64,000 bases of DNA, taken from NCBI GenBank assembly GCA_003255025.1, contig QANY01009110.1:1-64000 (forward strand), in the 5' to 3' direction. The translations under genes were made by a program, and so were the position numbers. Below are positions 22,621-32,856 of the stretch, piece after piece. The notes beneath the pieces are model-generated. The model was not told the DNA's origin, did no database searches, and saw nothing but the letters and a program-made list of their open reading frames with translations. Position 1 is the first letter of the stretch. Each line of letters begins with the position of its first letter. Source of the stretch: Datisca glomerata (lineage: Eukaryota; Streptophyta; Magnoliopsida; Cucurbitales; Datiscaceae).

Positions 22621-22761
22621 TCCCTTTCCCTTTGGCTTCTCTTTTCTCAGTTCTACCTATATATCTCCAACATGTTCTTTCTGTTCATTCCTTCTCTGTA
22701 GGTCCTTAGAGTTGAGTGCACCAACTATATCTTCAAGGGACAATGTGTCTCTACCATGTTT

Positions 22762-23256
22762 TTACATGTCCAAAAAGTTTTCATATGACTTTGGGAGGGA
22801 ATGCAGCAGGATTAATGTCTTATCCTCATCATCATAGTCAACTTGAATGTTTTCAAGGTCCAAACACAACTTGTTAAAATCATCTATGTGATCATGAAGA
22901 TTTTTTCCTTCTGGCATCTTATAAGTGAAATTTTTTGCCTTATGATACAACCTACTGGACAAGGTCTTGGTTATGTACAAGCTCTCCAGCTTGAGCCACA
23001 CTTCAGCTACTATTTTCATCTTAACTATCTCTCTAAGTACTTTGTCACTTAGACTGAGAATCAAGGTATTATAAGCCTTCTTCATAATATCCTTATTCTT
23101 TTCTTCACTATAAGTGCCTGACATCTTACTTTCACATTCGAGAGCTTCATCGAGTCCTAGGTTACCTAATAAGGATAGCATTTTCATTTTCCAGATGCCA
23201 AAGTCATTGGTTCCATCAAACTTTTCCATTTCATGCTTTGCAGATGAGGATGCCAT
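22762..23256 (-). pseudogene. gag of copia B
   Basis: 164 residues begin MASSSAKHEMEKFDGTNDFG, continue with WKMKMLSLL, and end with LILLHSLPKSYENFLDM. This is the standard copia gag layout (F-x-G-x-N-x2-W at the start, LL-x-SLP-x-SY later). The ATG at 23256 lies about 90 bp inside the primer site, so this is the natural start. Confidence 0.87.
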
Positions 23257-23345
23257 CTCAGAACTTTAATCGAACACTTAATGAACTGATATATTCTCTA
23301 AAGAAAAGGCTGAACATAAATTTGCAGAACACTTCACACAACAAT

Positions 23346-23357
23346 GCTCTGATACCA
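23346..23357 (-). other. Primer-binding site of copia B
   Basis: The minus strand reads TGGTATCAGAGC, the standard complement to the 3' end of plant initiator tRNA-Met. It lies three bases inside the 5' LTR, whose inner edge is 23361. Confidence 0.9.
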
Positions 23358-23360
23358 CTT

Positions 23361-23911
23361 TGTTATGTTTTGCCACACATATGCCTGATAAACTAATTTC
23401 CATAATCAATAAAGAAACAAAAACAAAGAAGAACACCAACAAACTTATACTGGTTCAGTCTATCAAAGTGATAGACTTACATCTGTTTGCAGAGAAACTG
23501 CCAACTATATGATCAAAGGTTACAAATGCAGAGTTACAGAGAAAAAATTTTCAGACTGAATAAAAAGAAGGAAGAAATACAGAGAAGATAATGTCGATAA
23601 GAAAAGCTCTTCTCGAGTTTTCTTGGCAATCAAACATTGTCCATCTCTATTTCTTCTTCATGAGGCTTCACCTTCACTCTCTCAATCTCACTTTTCTCTC
23701 TCTCGTAACTAACTTAATAATTACCATTCTGATATATTACTTCAGAATCATGCACACACGCACTGCAAATAGATCTCCAAGTGGCAGGATGAGATTGAGC
23801 CAAAACACTGTACACAACCAATACAAAAGGTACTTAAGATAACCAAACTATCCAACCTGGCAGCTACATACTCAAAATGAGTATTTACAGATGGACTTGA
23901 TTCATATCACA
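23361..23911 (-). repeat. 5' LTR of copia B
   Basis: The 551-bp LTR starts TG at 23361 on the plus map and ends CA at 23911 (ATATCACA). Its last 292 bp match the truncated partner at 19036-19320. ACCTG follows at 23912 and would be the target duplication if the other side had survived. Confidence 0.87.
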
Positions 23912-23916
23912 ACCTG

Positions 23917-24480
23917 AATAGAAGTCTTCTGGTCCATATAAACCATCTGTTCTACCAATATTCTCCTGCAAACTACTCTCCTTGCCAACTAAAGTTGATT
24001 CGTTCATCAATTTCCCCAACGGGGAACTTCTCGTTATCCCCAATTTGCTCATGTACTGACGTTAAGAGTACTACGCGAGCTTGAATGCTTCCTGACATTA
24101 AAAATCTTAAACCCGAAGCCCATTTCACATCCCTCCCATTGTAAACATAATGTTGGACACCTGCCATACTTGTAGTCAATTCTCTCGTAGTTTCGTGCTT
24201 TCTTAACATTTTGATTACATGGTGGTGGCAAATGAATGGAAAGATGCAAACGATAAAGTTATGCCAGTAAAGCAGTGGCTTGAAGAATGTAGGTTTTTAC
24301 AGGCGAGTTATAAATTTCTCCTTTTATGTTCATTACAGCTTTGGAACTCATAGAAAACCTCTTTGGAGAAATGTTCAATACTGGCTTTACATGGTTTCCA
24401 GTACTTAATGAATTTTTTCATTCCGGAGAGAAATGCAACAACTTCGTGACAACCTTGCTATAGCCGAATCAACACCAAGA
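23917..24480 (-). pseudogene. Unrecognised coding-like fragment
   Basis: The minus-strand frame 23973-24209 gives 78 residues including TSMAGVQHYVYNGRDVKWAS and GEIDERINFSWQGE. The composition is protein-like and unlike the nearby retroelements, and the frame continues towards 23920 through a stop. I do not recognise the family. It may be a host gene fragment or the neighbour of an older insertion. Confidence 0.3.
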
Positions 24481-24800
24481 TAAAATTGAGAATGAAAGAA
24501 GATGGAAAAGATAGCCTCATTTTTATACCGAAGATAATGAAAAAAGGGAGGGGCATTTTTGTATTATAAAAAATTTCTAATAGTTTTAAACTTTTAATTT
24601 AACGGATGAATGTGTTTTTCTGCAGTTTTCTCAATTTACATGGATATAAAAATACAAAATAAATTGAGGGATATATTTTATATTTTGATCAAGAAAATTA
24701 AGGAGTATATTTTACATTTTAGACATTTTTAAAAGAAATATAATATATTCAAAACTACTCTAAGATACATAAGTCTTCCATTCTACAATGGATGGGGTAG
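24481..24800. other. AT-rich spacer, no gene seen
   Basis: Nothing recognisable. It adjoins the broken 3' side of the LINE. Confidence 0.4.
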
Positions 24801-24868
24801 ACCCAAACCAGTAAGGAGAAGAAAACTCAACAATAGCATATCGAGAAACCATCTGGGGCCGGTCTCTT

Positions 24869-25264
24869 CTAAGGGTGCATCGAATGAATAGCCCTTTCCA
24901 CCTCCTCAGCAACATATGGCTTGATCAACTCCCAAAACATTTCCTCCGTTATTTTCCGATCGATATTCTTCAAGATCGCGTCCAAGTCCACGCCATCCGG
25001 GCAAGAAGAAGTGAAAAGAGGAGACACAAGATATCTAAGAGCATCCTGATCTTCCACTCATTCACCATCAGTTCCCATAACCCTCATTATCTGATTTTCC
25101 CTTTTCCTCATATAAGCTTTAGTGTGGAAAAACTTTTGTGTTAGCATCCCTAAAATGGAACCAGCTCGTTTTCGCACTCTGTGACCAATATATCTCTTCC
25201 TGAAGCAAAAGCTTGTCCAGCTCCTCATGGTAAGTTTTGATGATCCCCTAACATTTATGGGCAT
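24869..25264 (-). pseudogene. LINE endonuclease-RT linker
   Basis: 25058-25264 includes LGMLTQKFFHTKAYMRKREN (the usual form is GDRNTKFFH-x-KAS-x-RK-x-N). 24869-25057 includes VDLDAILKNIDRKITEEM and VERAIHSMHP, which immediately precedes the RT domain in L1 ORF2. RT itself is cut after a few residues. Confidence 0.75.
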
Positions 25265-25470
25265 TGATAAAGATCATTTAGCTTGTTTTGGCACTCTGAC
25301 ATCTTCTTTTGTAAATTCCCATACTTGGCTCTACTCCAAGCTGACAGAGCTGATGCACATTTGTTCAGATCATTTTGAATCAGGCTAGAATCACCAAAGC
25401 TGACACCGTTTATCCACACCTTTTGGATAATTTCTCTACACTCATTATCTTGGGTCTAGAAGTTTTCAAA

Positions 25471-26111
25471 TCAAAACCTCTTTTTATTAGAAATCTGAGC
25501 AGATCCACCACCATGAAAGGGAATGAAAATGGGTATGCGGTCTGAAGACAAATAGCCTAAGTGGAATACCAGAGCCTTCGGAAATAGATCTAACCACTCT
25601 TGGGAAGCAAATCCCAAGTCAATCCTCTCCGTAAGTAATTCAACTCCTTCTCTTTTGTTCGTCCAAGTATGGGTGGGACCTCTGTAGGGTGATTCGATCA
25701 AACCACAGTCTTCTAAACACTCCCTGAAGCTGACTATGGCCAAACCCTATCTCATAACTCCCCCTACTTTATCAGCATGCGATGGAATCTCGTTAAAATC
25801 ACCAACTATTAGCCAGAGCGAATTCCCCATTCCCCTCAATCTCCTCAGTAAAGTCCATGAATGCTCCCTCAACACCCTGTCAGGGTTACCATAAATACTT
25901 GTTAGTCTCCACTTCAACCCATCGCATCTTGTAACCACCCCATCAATATGCCCAGTGGAAAAGGAATTAAGAGAGAATGAGAAGTTCTCTTTCCACAGAA
26001 GAGAAAACCACCCTTCATAACCGCCCCATCCACAACGAAACCATTCAAAAAACCCAATTGTCTCTTAATTATTTCAATGCCCCTAGAATCAAGCTTAATT
26101 TCCAGTAACAA
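25471..26111 (-). pseudogene. LINE apurinic-type endonuclease, broken
   Basis: Three adjacent frames cover the domain. 25914-26111 contains LLEIKLDSRGIEIIKRQLGF. 25747-25938 contains LTSIYGNPD and LWLIVGDFNEI, with the GDFN active-site loop. 25471-25743 contains LEDCGLIESPYRGPTHTWTN and RIDLGFASQEW. The breaks between frames make it non-functional. The enzyme nicks target DNA in active L1 elements. Confidence 0.85.
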
Positions 26112-26485
26112 AATGCATGTGGGATCTTTATAGACCAGTCTCGTAAGGGCTCGAAGCGCCCGTGGGTTTCCAAGCCCCCTTTCGAGCAGCGGAGACGATC
26201 GCCCGACCCCGCTGCTGAAAATTCAGATAAAGACACATCATCAACGAACCTGACCCTCTTTGGAAATTCAGACGATGAGAATGAAGCACTCCTTTTCACC
26301 TTCACATTAGTAAGAGATACTACCGACTCCTTAGTTTTGCTCCATTTCTGCTTCGACCTTCTTCTGGCAATAAAAGAGCTCTGTCCGGACTGTACTAACC
26401 CTTTTCCTTTCCGTTTGCTTTGACTTATAGGTTGCTCACTTTGACATAACTCCATGAAGCCCACTTTACACTCCCCTTCAGTGGG

Positions 26486-27370
26486 TTAAGAAGCTCCCTG
26501 TTGACATAATTCCATGAGGCCCACTTGACACTCCCCTTCATTAGGTTGAAGAAAACCCAATTGGTCCGTTAGTTCTGTTGAATAGCCTGCTCCATTCTTT
26601 AAAATTCCAAAATGGTTTACGTCATCTCTTGGCCCACCTTTAAAAATCATTTGATTTTTTAAAAACCTACCACAATCCCCTTTAGTCATAATTTTGTCAT
26701 TTCCAGCCGCCAACACCATGCCCTTAACTTTAGACTCTCAGCTTGTCGGACTCTGTATGGTTGAAGAAATGAGTGCCAGCTGTGCCTTAGGTGACACGTG
26801 CACCTGAGTACCATCACTGTGTTGGGGGGAAAGAGAACTCAAACCATGCACTTCCTTCGCCGGTGACTTGTCCTTGCTAGAAACTTCCATTACCGTCCGA
26901 ACAGCGGAAATTCCTCCTCTCAGTGATGTCGAGGAAGAAGAAGTCTGCTCATACTTCTTTCTTCTTCCCGATGACTTTTGTCTATCAGTTGCTCTCAGCC
27001 ATGGTCCATACTCACTCCTATTCAACCCCTCTGAAACCTCCTATGCTTATTCTTCAGTCTTTACTAATGTGATCTAACGTCCCACATGTATAACAAAAAT
27101 CTGCTAGCTTTTCGTACTGGAAATCAACCCAAATTGGATCCGGGTTTGTGGGATCTAAGCCTTAGACCACCGGGTAAAGGGAAGTTGATATTAAAACGAA
27201 CTCGAATACGTAGACATCTACCCCAAAAACTTCCCTCGGGTCCTATATCCACAAATCTTCCAATACAATTCCCTATTTTCCTTCCTATCTCTTTGGTCAT
27301 GAATAAAATGGGTAGGTTTAAGACCTGAACCCATAAACTTATTATAAAGGAAAAAATTCGTTGTGATTGA
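26486..27370 (-). pseudogene. LINE ORF1 (RNA-binding protein), broken
   Basis: Minus-strand translation from about 27345 gives LWVQVLNLPILFMTKEIGRK, then RIRVRFNINFPLPGGLRLRS, the DUF4283-like core of plant L1 ORF1. Next comes YEKLADFCYTCGTLDHISKD, a CCHC zinc knuckle whose last Cys is now a stop, then YGPWLRA at about 27005. The C-terminal low-complexity part runs to about 26486. Frames change at least twice. Confidence 0.75.
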
Positions 27371-27842
27371 GAATCACTCGTGAATTTCCTATATCGTGAT
27401 ATAAAAATTAAGAAGATAATTTAGAGAGAGAATGAGAAAATAGATACACCATGATTTAATGAAAAACTCTTAAATGGAAGAAAAACCATGCACATGGAGA
27501 CTTTGATAGTATTTCATTATGGACAAAAATGTTTACAAGGCTAATGCAAACTAGATGGTCAACTTATTTCTTATGTATGTTGAAGGTTATTGTATTTCAT
27601 TTGGAGTTACATCTTGCCTTTATTTATAAGTCTTCATATAATCTGATACAACTTATCTAATTCTATCTGAAAATATGATTAACAGAATATTCATCTGAGA
27701 TCCAGGTTATCAACATTGACAACTTAAGTAAATCTTGATCGTTTGATCAATCTAATAGTTTTGATTACCTTCTATTTGAATTTCCACGTCGACAATCCAT
27801 GTACTTACGTCTACTTAGTTTGTTCTTCATAACCGCTTATTG
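27371..27842. other. LTR-like debris between two LINE ORF1 fragments
   Basis: No gene. AAAAACTCTTAAATGGAAGA (27462 onward) resembles GAAAACTCTTAAAGGAAAGA at 27967, a pattern seen near transcription starts of some plant LTRs. The assignment is weak. Confidence 0.35.
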
Positions 27843-27845
27843 AAT

Positions 27846-27945
27846 ATGAGTTTGTGGGATCTAAGCCTTAGACCACAGGGTAAAGGGATGTTGATATTAA
27901 AAAGAACATGAATACATACGTATACCTAACAACTTCCCTAGAATA
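27846..27945 (-). pseudogene. Second copy of a LINE ORF1 fragment
   Basis: About 95 bp match 27145-27240, including GTTTGTGGGATCTAAGCC and GGGTAAAGGGA-x-GTTGATATTA. On the minus strand both encode the FNIN-x-PLP-x-GLRLRSHK stretch. It is a separate short remnant in the same orientation, about 610 bp beyond the first. Confidence 0.7.
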
Positions 27946-27949
27946 AAGA

Positions 27950-28890
27950 CATCATCATTTACGTGGAAAACTCTTAAAGGAAAGAAAAACCACGAAGAGA
28001 TTGTTGATATTCATTTATGTAAAGGATTTTACATAGCAGCCGATAAGAGAAGAGAGGAAAGGCATTGCCTTTAGTTGAGGTTTACTTAGGTCCTCTCCTT
28101 TTTCTTTTTACATGAGCTTATACTTTTAGGCCCTTACAATAATAAGAATAACAAAAAGGAGGATGATCACATCCCCTATGTTGTCGGCTGATGGGATTGC
28201 TTTCAGGTGCGAGCTCATTTACTTTGTTCATTTCTTTCAGCTGTTTGGTTCTCAGCAACTCAATCAATCATAGTCATTTTGTGGTTTCTCGTGGTTCGGG
28301 CCAATCAATCACAACCACTTGATTGTCAGTCTGAACCCTCTTTTCCGTTCTGATGTTCTGTCATGTCTAGGAGGTAATGGTTCCCCGTTCTCGAGATGTC
28401 GGTTTCCGTTCTGAAAGTCATGATCTCTCATTCTCGAGATGTCGGTTCCCGTTCTGAAAGTGATGATCTCCTGTTCTCGAGATGTCAGTTCCTGTCCTGT
28501 TGTTATTTCCCATTTTGGGAGTGATGGTCACCCGTTCTGGAAGCGATAGTACCTCCGTTCCAGAAGTGATAGTTAACCATTCCAGAAGCGATTGTCCCCC
28601 ATTCCAGAAGCGATTGTCCCCCGTTCTGGAAGTGAAGGTCTCCCGTTCTGGAAGTAAAGGTCTCCCGCTTCAGCATTCTTTCCCGTTCTGACGAGGCCTC
28701 CCGCTTTAGTGTTCTTTGTCGTTCTGACGAGTTCCCCGCTTCAGCGTTCTTTACCATTCTAACGAGATCTATCATTTCAGCGTTATTTGTCATTTTGACA
28801 AGATTTCTCTGTTCAGCGTTCTTTCTGAAGTTTTGTGGCTAATTTTTTTCTTGTGCACTTATGTGATAAAATCTTTACTACTAAACATAG
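27950..28890. repeat. Solo-LTR-like block with three minisatellites
   Basis: The block shares GTGGTTTCTCGTGGTTCGGG with the gypsy A LTR and GTTCTCGAGATGTCGGTTCC with the gypsy B 3' LTR, so it derives from the same lineage. It holds three arrays in a row: about 50-bp units around CCGTTCTCGAGATGTCGG (28380-28500), about 27-bp units around CCGTTCTGGAAGTGAAGGTC (28535-28670), and about 40-bp units around CAGCGTTCTTT-x-TTCTGACGAG (28670-28830). No internal coding region adjoins it. Its edges are approximate. Confidence 0.6.
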
Positions 28891-29080
28891 AGAAGGGTCC
28901 ACGTATCTTCAATGGGGTAGTCCTCCACCTCTAGGACCTTCTCTTCAGTTTCTGTAACGGATAATGAATGCCACTTTTTTCGAAATATTCTCCATCGAGG
29001 AAGAGCACTAAGAAACAGAGCGCTAGGGCTTGAAAATCCACCACTGGGAGACGAAAGCACTCATGGCAAGAGAGAAAACT

Positions 29081-29136
29081 CTTTTAATATAGCGTCATTC
29101 TTTCTTCTTTTAATATAGCGTCATTCTTTCTTCTCT
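29081..29136 (+). repeat. 28-bp tandem duplication
   Basis: CTTTTAATATAGCGTCATTC followed by TTTCTTCT occurs twice head to tail, just downstream of the glycosyltransferase stop codon, in its likely 3' region. Confidence 0.85.
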
Positions 29137-29204
29137 GAATATAGTAGAGAGACGATAGTTACAGTGATTTAAATATAGTAGTGAATCGTGGTACAGAAGA
29201 AAAA

Positions 29205-29802
29205 TCAACGACCAAAGGAGTTCAACTCTTGAATCAGAGCATTCAAATCAGAGTAAGACGAACCACCTTCTTCCACGGCCTTCATTGCCATCTCACCAAC
29301 CATTCTGGCTCTTCTTCTTATATCCTCTGCTTCTTCGCCCACCATTATTCTCCTCACCGCCTTCTCCACAGCTTCCTTCTTCACACTATCTCCCACTATC
29401 CTCACCCACTTCTGAGTACCAACGCTCACCCCAATCCTCGCTACCTGCGTCACAAACTTCTCATTGTAAAACTGCTCCGCCGATATCGGCCACGTCACCA
29501 TCGGCACTCCCGCCGCCACCGATTCAAGCGTGGAATTCCACCCACAGTGGGTCACGAATCCACCCACTGCTCCATGATCGAGAATCAATACCTGTGGGGC
29601 CCATCCTCTTATGATTAGACCCCTCTCTTTGATCCTCTGCTCGAAATTTTCCGGCAACCAATCTTCATCTCCTTCCTCGTGGGCCGATTTTGATTTTCTC
29701 ACCACCCAGATGAAATTCTGCTCAGAAGCTTCCAGACCCATCGCGATTTCCTTGAGCTGAGATGAAGTGAACTTCGCTACACTTCCAAAGCAAACGTAAA
29801 TG

Positions 29803-29840
<38 letters not shown>

Positions 29841-30656
29841 TTCGTGCTCATCAATGGCGGCTTCTTTTCCTCGCTGAGCTTTTTGTTCAGTTTCTTTGTT
29901 GCAGAGCGAAAGAGGGCCAATATGCCATGCCTTTCTCCCAAATACATTCCTGTAGAAATCTGCGTAATCAGATTCAAGCTCGTAAAAGCTATTCACAATC
30001 ACCCCATAGCTTCCCGCCTCTGAATTCCAAATTTTTTTCAAAAACTTGCTCATCTCCGTCTCCACTTCACTCAAGACGAAATCCGGCAGCTGCATCCTCG
30101 TTAACTTGATTTCATGAGGGAGACTAGGGATTACAAAAGGCTCAGAATCAGATTCAACTTTCTTATGAGGCTCGTAGATTCTCACACATTCAGAAGCACA
30201 GAGAGAGAAGAAGCTAGTTCCATGGAAAATCAGCCTCGGAATGTGAAATCTAGCAGCAACATCATTTGCCCATGGAAAGAATATATCGGCGACGATACAA
30301 TTAGGGTTTAGTTCATCTACCAGGCGCTCGAGCGGCTCTTGGAGCGATATCGTGGCTTTGAAGAAACTGGGTACTAAATCTGGAGAAGGGATTGAATCGA
30401 CGTTGTCGCATCCATCTGGTAGATTCGAGCCTGGAGGTGGGAACTTGAGGATCTTAATGTCGATTTCAGCACCAATGATCTTGGTGTTTTGAATGGATCT
30501 GGAGATGAGAATGGAGTTTAAAGGGGTAGTGATGATTGTGGTTCTTACTCCGCGGGATGAGAATAACTTGGCCATATCCACCGCGGGAATCATATGCCCA
30601 TGAGCCAAGAATGGGAACAGGAAAATATGGAGCTGATGATTTTCGCTACCCATCAC
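29205..30656 (-). CDS. Family-1 UDP-glycosyltransferase, UGT73-like
   Basis: The intact, intronless 483-residue frame has the usual length for plant family-1 glycosyltransferases, which transfer a sugar from UDP-sugar to small acceptors in the cytosol. [20 protein letters not shown] near the N-terminus holds the catalytic His21. D124 in [12 protein letters not shown] is the activating aspartate. The 44-residue PSPG box spans about 352-395, from [10 protein letters not shown] to WPISAEQ. Its final Gln favours UDP-glucose, and the HCGWNS core is intact. The overall wording (AHGHMIP, GWAPQ, FYNEK) suits the UGT73 group, which includes phenolic, flavonoid and terpenoid glucosyltransferases; the acceptor cannot be read from sequence. 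Two Met codons open the frame (MMGSEN). The second is equally possible. Confidence 0.95.
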
Positions 30657-30780
30657 TGAAGAAATCAGAGTTTTGAGCAGAGGAGAAGTGATTACTTCTT
30701 CGAAGAAGATTGCAGAAGTGAGAGAAAACTCAGTTTATGGCCGTTGAGTGTTGTTTTCCCAACATGTTGAAATGAGTTTG

Positions 30781-30790
30781 AATATATATA
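30781..30790 (-). promoter_or_regulatory. TATA-box candidate of the glycosyltransferase
   Basis: The minus strand reads TATATATATT about 125 bp before the start codon, a reasonable distance with a leader of about 90 bp. There are no competing open frames in between. Confidence 0.5.
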
Positions 30791-31109
30791 GAAGAGGTAA
30801 TTAGAGAGAGGAAGAGGAAGTGATGAGAAAAGAAGGAAAATTGGATTCTGCCTCTCAGAGAGCGGGAGAGAGAGTGTCAGAAGTCAGAACGACTGAGCAA
30901 GATAATGAATTTAGCCAGCTGGGGTAGGGATTGGGGTCTCCATCTCTTATGAAATTGATGAGCATGGATGTCATATATTTTACAAAATCATTTGAATTAT
31001 TATTCTTTAATTAATATATGACTCATTATTTATGAGTAATCTAAGACCGATTAAATAGTTAACAAAATCATTTGACAACAGTTTTGTGATGAACTGGTCA
31101 TATTCTACA

Positions 31110-31880
31110 AATGTTAACGCATGAAATGAAAATTTGAATATATTTAATCAATTTAGAGTTACTCATTTCATTTTTCTTTACTTAAATAAAGTTCCTGTAG
31201 ATATTAGTTTATGTAGACTAACATAACTAAAATTGATTCAATAAAAAAGTTTCCCCACAGAAGAAAAGAAAAAAAGGAATTTGGACTGATTTGTGAATGG
31301 AAAACACTTAACACAACTATCTATTGACGAGTCCTAAGTAAGAATAAGTTCTTCCTCAATACTGACTAGGCCAGCTATTTTTTAAATAAATTTAAATTAA
31401 ATTAATTATAACATATGAAACCAGAGTGTGAGAATATAGTTCACTTTAAAAAATGAGGTGTGGCTTCTGTTCACCAGGAAGCTCCGGACATAATTGTGTG
31501 AATTTGCTAGAGACAATTTTGTTTTCGTAACTTCCTAGAGACGGCTTCTATTTACAGTAATAAATGCACGATTAATGATGGTGCGAAGCTTAATTTGACG
31601 TTCATTCATGCATTTCACTTCATTTGACCGAATAACTAAACAAATCGGTACTTCTACAAAGGTGCATGTGTCACGTCTCATGTGTAAAAGACATAATGTG
31701 GAAGATTCTATAAAATAACATTATCAGTTGCGTCACATAGTTTGTCTTTTGTCAAAGTTTTGTTGACAAACAAAGTTGGAATTACGACTTGGGAAACAAG
31801 TAGCTGTAAGCTTCTGGAAAAAGGCGGCAGGAAACTGGTCAATGTCTTGCTGAATTTTCTATTACAAAGAGAGACGTACT
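31110..31880. repeat. Segmental duplication, copy 2, blocks a-c (uninterrupted)
   Basis: This is the compact counterpart of 3871-4608, 8061-8143 and 13249-13370. All three insertion targets are present once: GTTAA (31113-31117), TAAAATAAC (31711-31719) and AACAAGTAG (31795-31803). It begins about 450 bp upstream of the glycosyltransferase start codon and has no gene of its own. Confidence 0.88.
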
Positions 31881-32249
31881 AGAATAGTTCTTGTGCAATT
31901 TCAGCAAATATGAATATAATAGATATCCTCTTATTGGATCTAATAATAGAGATTATGTTGAAATCATGATTCTATATTTAAAGATAGACTCATATGATTA
32001 ATTCAATGTCTTGTGTCAGGATGACAAGACATTTTTTATTTTTTATTTTTTTATTAAATTAAATCTGAATTATAAATTATTAAAATGGGTGATTTAAATT
32101 TAACAGAATTCTCTTATGTTTATGGAAAATGAAGCATAGTGTGTGCACAGAATTCTGAAACAATTTACAGACCCGAGATGGTTCCATTTGAAAAAACAAA
32201 AAAACAATGCACAGACACCAGACGTTAAGAAGAACACGTGTACTCTTCG

Positions 32250-32522
32250 GTAGTTTAACGTCTATAGCTTCTTTTGGTCTCAAGTTAAATTTTCTTTGTT
32301 CTTCTTTGCTGATTTCATATTTTGTCCATTCCTGATTCAGGAACAACAATTTGTCGACATTTATAAGTGCAATTGTCTTACAAAATTCGAGTACAGCAGG
32401 CCCCTCTATCATATACTCTTTTACATTTGTGGGTAAGAAATATGCCAATTTGAACTTTACCTGAATGACTAACAGACGTATTATATACATCAGAATGGTT
32501 TGTAGGATAGCCTGAAGTTTTT
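32250..32522 (-). pseudogene. Duplicated exon fragment of unknown gene, copy 2
   Basis: After an acceptor-like TCATTCAG the minus-strand frame reads VKFKLAYFLPTNVKEYMIEG, then PAVLEFCKTIALINVDKLLF, NQEWTKYEISKEEQRKFNL and RPKEAID, before losing coding character. The frame is open here and frameshifted in copy 1 (17688-17951). I do not recognise the family. No flanking exons are found between the glycosyltransferase and the receptor kinase, so it is likely a relic, though it could be one exon of a gene whose rest is lost. Confidence 0.5.
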
Positions 32523-32856
32523 ATTTTCTGTATTAATTTCTCGCTCATTTACAGTAACATGAACCCAAGTACTTTTCAAAACCTTCTTCCTCCTCCAACT
32601 TTAGTCTATGTAGTCTTGTGTCAAAGTGGCATCACGTCCAATGACTTTGAGAATGATGTTGCTGGTGAGAGCATCACTTGCTTTGCCTTCTTCTGCACAC
32701 AGAAGGGAGAAAAGAGAACTAAGTTTACATCCATAGGCTTTTAGTACTGATTTTGTGAAAAAACAACTCGTATGAATGATCAAGTCAACTACTTGAGCAC
32801 TGATTGAAATATTAGTGCAGTGTAGCAGAGAAAGAAATACGCAACAACTTAGTATC

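Larger units (their letters stand above)
19036..23911 (-). mobile_element. Ty1/copia retrotransposon B, 3' LTR truncated
   Basis: Copia order on the minus strand is complete: 5' LTR (23361-23911), initiator-Met-type primer site, gag, protease, integrase, RT, RNase H, polypurine tract, 3' LTR. Both LTRs begin TGTGA on the minus strand. The 3' LTR lacks about 259 bp at its outer end, so no target duplication can be tested. The coding region is split by stops and frameshifts. Autonomous activity is very unlikely. Confidence 0.9.
24800..27370 (-). mobile_element. L1-type LINE lacking its reverse transcriptase
   Basis: On the minus strand the order is ORF1 (DUF4283-type domain, CCHC knuckle), endonuclease, linker, and the first residues of RT (MHP, stop, KRPAPDGFS near 24820-24870). 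It then ends abruptly. LINEs normally lose their 5' end during insertion. Here the 5' half survives and the 3' half is gone, which points to a later deletion. Many stops are present. Confidence 0.85.

Noticed and set aside
29181..29618. Open plus-strand frames of 109-145 codons
   Set aside because: They lie wholly antisense to the intact glycosyltransferase and have its mirrored codon bias. No domain is seen.
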